A stretch of DNA of 47,500 nucleotides from Prorocentrum cordatum (Eukaryota; Sar; Dinophyceae; Prorocentrales; Prorocentraceae): assembly GCA_963575745.1 (NCBI GenBank), contig CAUYUJ010005033.1:1-47500 (forward strand), read 5' to 3'. The position numbers and the translations under genes were made by a program. This document shows positions 45,806 to 47,500 of the stretch, in pieces (position 1 is the first letter of the stretch; each line of letters begins with the position of its first letter). The notes under the pieces were generated by a model that did not search any database, had not been told where the DNA came from, and saw only the letters and a program-made list of their open reading frames with translations.

Positions 45806-45945
45806 CGTAGTAGTAGTAGTAGGAGTAGTAGCAGTAGTAGGGGTAGTAGTAGTAGTAGTAGTAGTAGCAGTAGTAGTAGTAGTAGTAGTAGTAGTAGCAG
45901 CAGCAGGAAGGAGCGTAGTAGTAGGAGTGGCATGGTGGTATAAGT
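45530..45945 (+). repeat. (GTA)n microsatellite, about 400 bp
   Basis: Near-pure AGT/GTA with GTC, GTG and AGC variants, starting right after a B-leader fragment. Confidence 0.98.
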
Positions 45946-46019
45946 AGTATTAGTAGTAGTAGTAGTATTATTATTATTAGTAGTAGTAGTAATAATAATC
46001 GAGGTAGTAGAGAAGCAGA

Positions 46020-46170
46020 GCCCCTTTTTGGAAGCGTTCCCTCATCGTTGCCTCTCCTTTGGCCGTCACCCACGGAACGCCGAGGGGGCTTCGCGGCGCA
46101 ATGGCGAAGGAACGCCACCAGACCCAAGGAACCACCGAGCCCCTTCCGAACCCGAGCTGGACCTTATTCC
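46020..46170. other. Unique island within triplet arrays
   Basis: GGAACGC and GCGTTCC inverted pieces near 46041 and 46105. No gene recognised. Confidence 0.35.
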
Positions 46171-46450
46171 AGAGCCAAACTGTAGCCGTAGCAATCGCAG
46201 CAGTCGTACTAGTAATCGTAGTAGTAGCGAAAATTGTAGTAGTAGTCGTAGTCGTAGTAGTAGTCATAATAATAGTAGTAGTAGCAGCAGCAGTAATAGT
46301 AGTAGTAGCAGTAGTAGTAGTAGAGGTGGTAGTAGTAGTAGTAGTCGTCGTAGTAGCAGGAAAAAGAGTCGTAGCTACCGTACTGGGAGTCGTAATAAGA
46401 GCCGTCGTGGGGGTGATAATGATGACAATATCAATGGACAGCCATAATCG
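46171..46450 (+). repeat. Degenerate (GTA/GTC/GCA)n array
   Basis: Strong 3-bp periodicity with many substitutions, an older version of the tract at 45530. Confidence 0.9.
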
Positions 46451-46519
46451 GGCGAGTGGTGGTCGCGGTCGTGGTAGTGGTGAAAACGGTACCTGCGGCA
46501 CTCGTAATAACAATCATCG

Positions 46520-46760
46520 TGGTTGGGTGGCATAGCTGCGAAACATATACGGGACACATACGACCACACACTGGACGCTCTTAACACATCTAAAAGAAAC
46601 CTGTACGACAATATACAAAACGTATACATAAATGTCTGTGCGAGAAGTACGGAACGACTGCGGTACATCTATGAAACAAACACGAAACATGTACGGTACG
46701 CATGAAGACCTCTACAAGACAACTACACATCATACACGAACCATATACGACACGTACGCA
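46520..46760 (+). repeat. Decayed ACGAAACATATACG-type array
   Basis: Loose units such as CGAAACATATACGGGACACA, ACGAAACATGTACGGTACGC and CGAACCATATACGACACG. The period is roughly 10-12 bp but not fixed. Open frames are repeat-derived (RNMYGTHEDLYK, RTIYDTYA). Confidence 0.55.
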
Positions 46761-47106
46761 ATCAGTAGTAGTAGTAATAGTAGTAGTAGCAACCGTAGTA
46801 CGCATACTCGTCGGAGAAGAGGTAGTAGTAGTAGTAGTCGTGGTACTGGTAATAAGGATCGGAACTGTAGCAGAATCAGTCGTAGTAGTCGTAGTAATAG
46901 AGTGATAACACTACTGCTGGTAATACCACTCGTAGTTCTAGTTGCATTAGCACTAGTCGTGCTACTACTAGTAGTATTAGTAGAAGTGGTAGCCGTAGTT
47001 GTGGTAGTGGCTGTAGTGATCGTAGCGGGAGTCGCAGTAGCAGTAGCAGCTGCGGTCGCAATAGCAGTAACAGCAGCAGTCGCAATAGTAGTAACAGAAG
47101 TAGTAC

Positions 47107-47167
<61 letters not shown>

Positions 47168-47500
47168 TGCAGTAGTAGCAGTAGTAGTAGTCGTAGCCGT
47201 GGTCGTGGTAGTAGTACGAGTCGTAGACATATGAGTCGTAGTACTAGAAAAGTAATGGTGACCGTGATACAAAAAAAGTCGTAGTCGTAGTACGTGGCAA
47301 TAATAAGCGTAGTGGTAATCGTAAAGGCCGCAGCAGTAGCCGTCGTAGTAGCAGAGGTCGTAGAAGCAGTAGTAGTAGCCGTGGTCGTGGCAGGAATCGT
47401 AGTGGTCGGCGTCGTGGGACTAGCCGTACTATTCGTAGCCGTGGTACTCGTATTACTACAGTGAATATTCGTAGTAGTCGTAGCCGCCGTCGTAGTGGGA
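46761..47500 (+). repeat. Degenerate GTA/CGT triplet array to window end
   Basis: 3-bp periodic sequence of GTAGTAGTCGTAG, GTAGCAGTAGC and GTCGTGGTAG phrases. The purest block is at about 47100-47170. It continues beyond the window. Confidence 0.9.

Overview
This is eukaryotic nuclear DNA with no convincing intact gene. I see no Shine-Dalgarno-led operons, no tRNA or rRNA, and no dense long-ORF layout. The window is GC-rich and dominated by simple repeats: (GAG/CTC)n, (GT)n, (CT)n, (TA)n and (GTA)n. Between them sit many short elements with inverted ends, recurring 2 to 6 times each, and heavily decayed coding relics. I favour a dinoflagellate, for four reasons: high GC, abundant short MITE-like elements, decayed LINE-type retroelement coding sequence, and an exon-like stretch (14.3-14.46 kb, minus) resembling a helical motif I associate with dinoflagellate proteins. 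That assignment is inference and was not tested by any search.

Layout. 0-5.3 kb: MITE-like families F, D, M, N, G, A, C, L, K and J with (GT)n tracts. 5.4-12.8 kb: degenerate GATGGC/GAGGC-type arrays (P), a decayed exon-like stretch at 6.76-6.95 kb, a GGGGGTCGCAGCTA array, the H/G/W/B/I cluster at 8.2-9.4 kb, and long GAG and CTC blocks. 12.9-18.7 kb: a GATTAAGC decamer array, elements A, G, E, C, B and J, single-copy foldback CC, coding relics and an inverted copy of W. 18.8-25.5 kb: CTC and CT tracts, then a retroelement ORF1-like pseudogene (19.6-20.96 kb), a very GC-rich Ala-rich stretch, duplicated module Y with a D element in one copy, and foldback Z. 25.8-31.7 kb: CT/TA/ATC tracts, two candidate coding segments, elements I and L, and decayed short tandem arrays. 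31.7-36.6 kb: elements F, BB+B, K and B, the minus-strand LINE RNase H/C-terminal relic (33.12-33.80 kb), and opposed GAG/CTC blocks. 36.8-43.1 kb: two related minisatellites (about 78 bp and 90 bp periods, both multiples of three) with related 3' flanks, plus E, F, P, N, D, B and C copies. 43.1-47.5 kb: a C element, a large hairpin, a candidate ORF, then (GTA)n and decayed arrays to the end.

The genes do not form a recognisable pathway. The most interpretable biology is a population of non-autonomous transposons. Family E has three copies of exactly 176 bp at TA sites. Family C has five copies with 5-bp target duplications. Family B is a nested double-hairpin element. Alongside these are LINE-type relics and microsatellites that have expanded inside or at the edge of elements. 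Long open frames through microsatellites are composition artefacts and are not called as genes.
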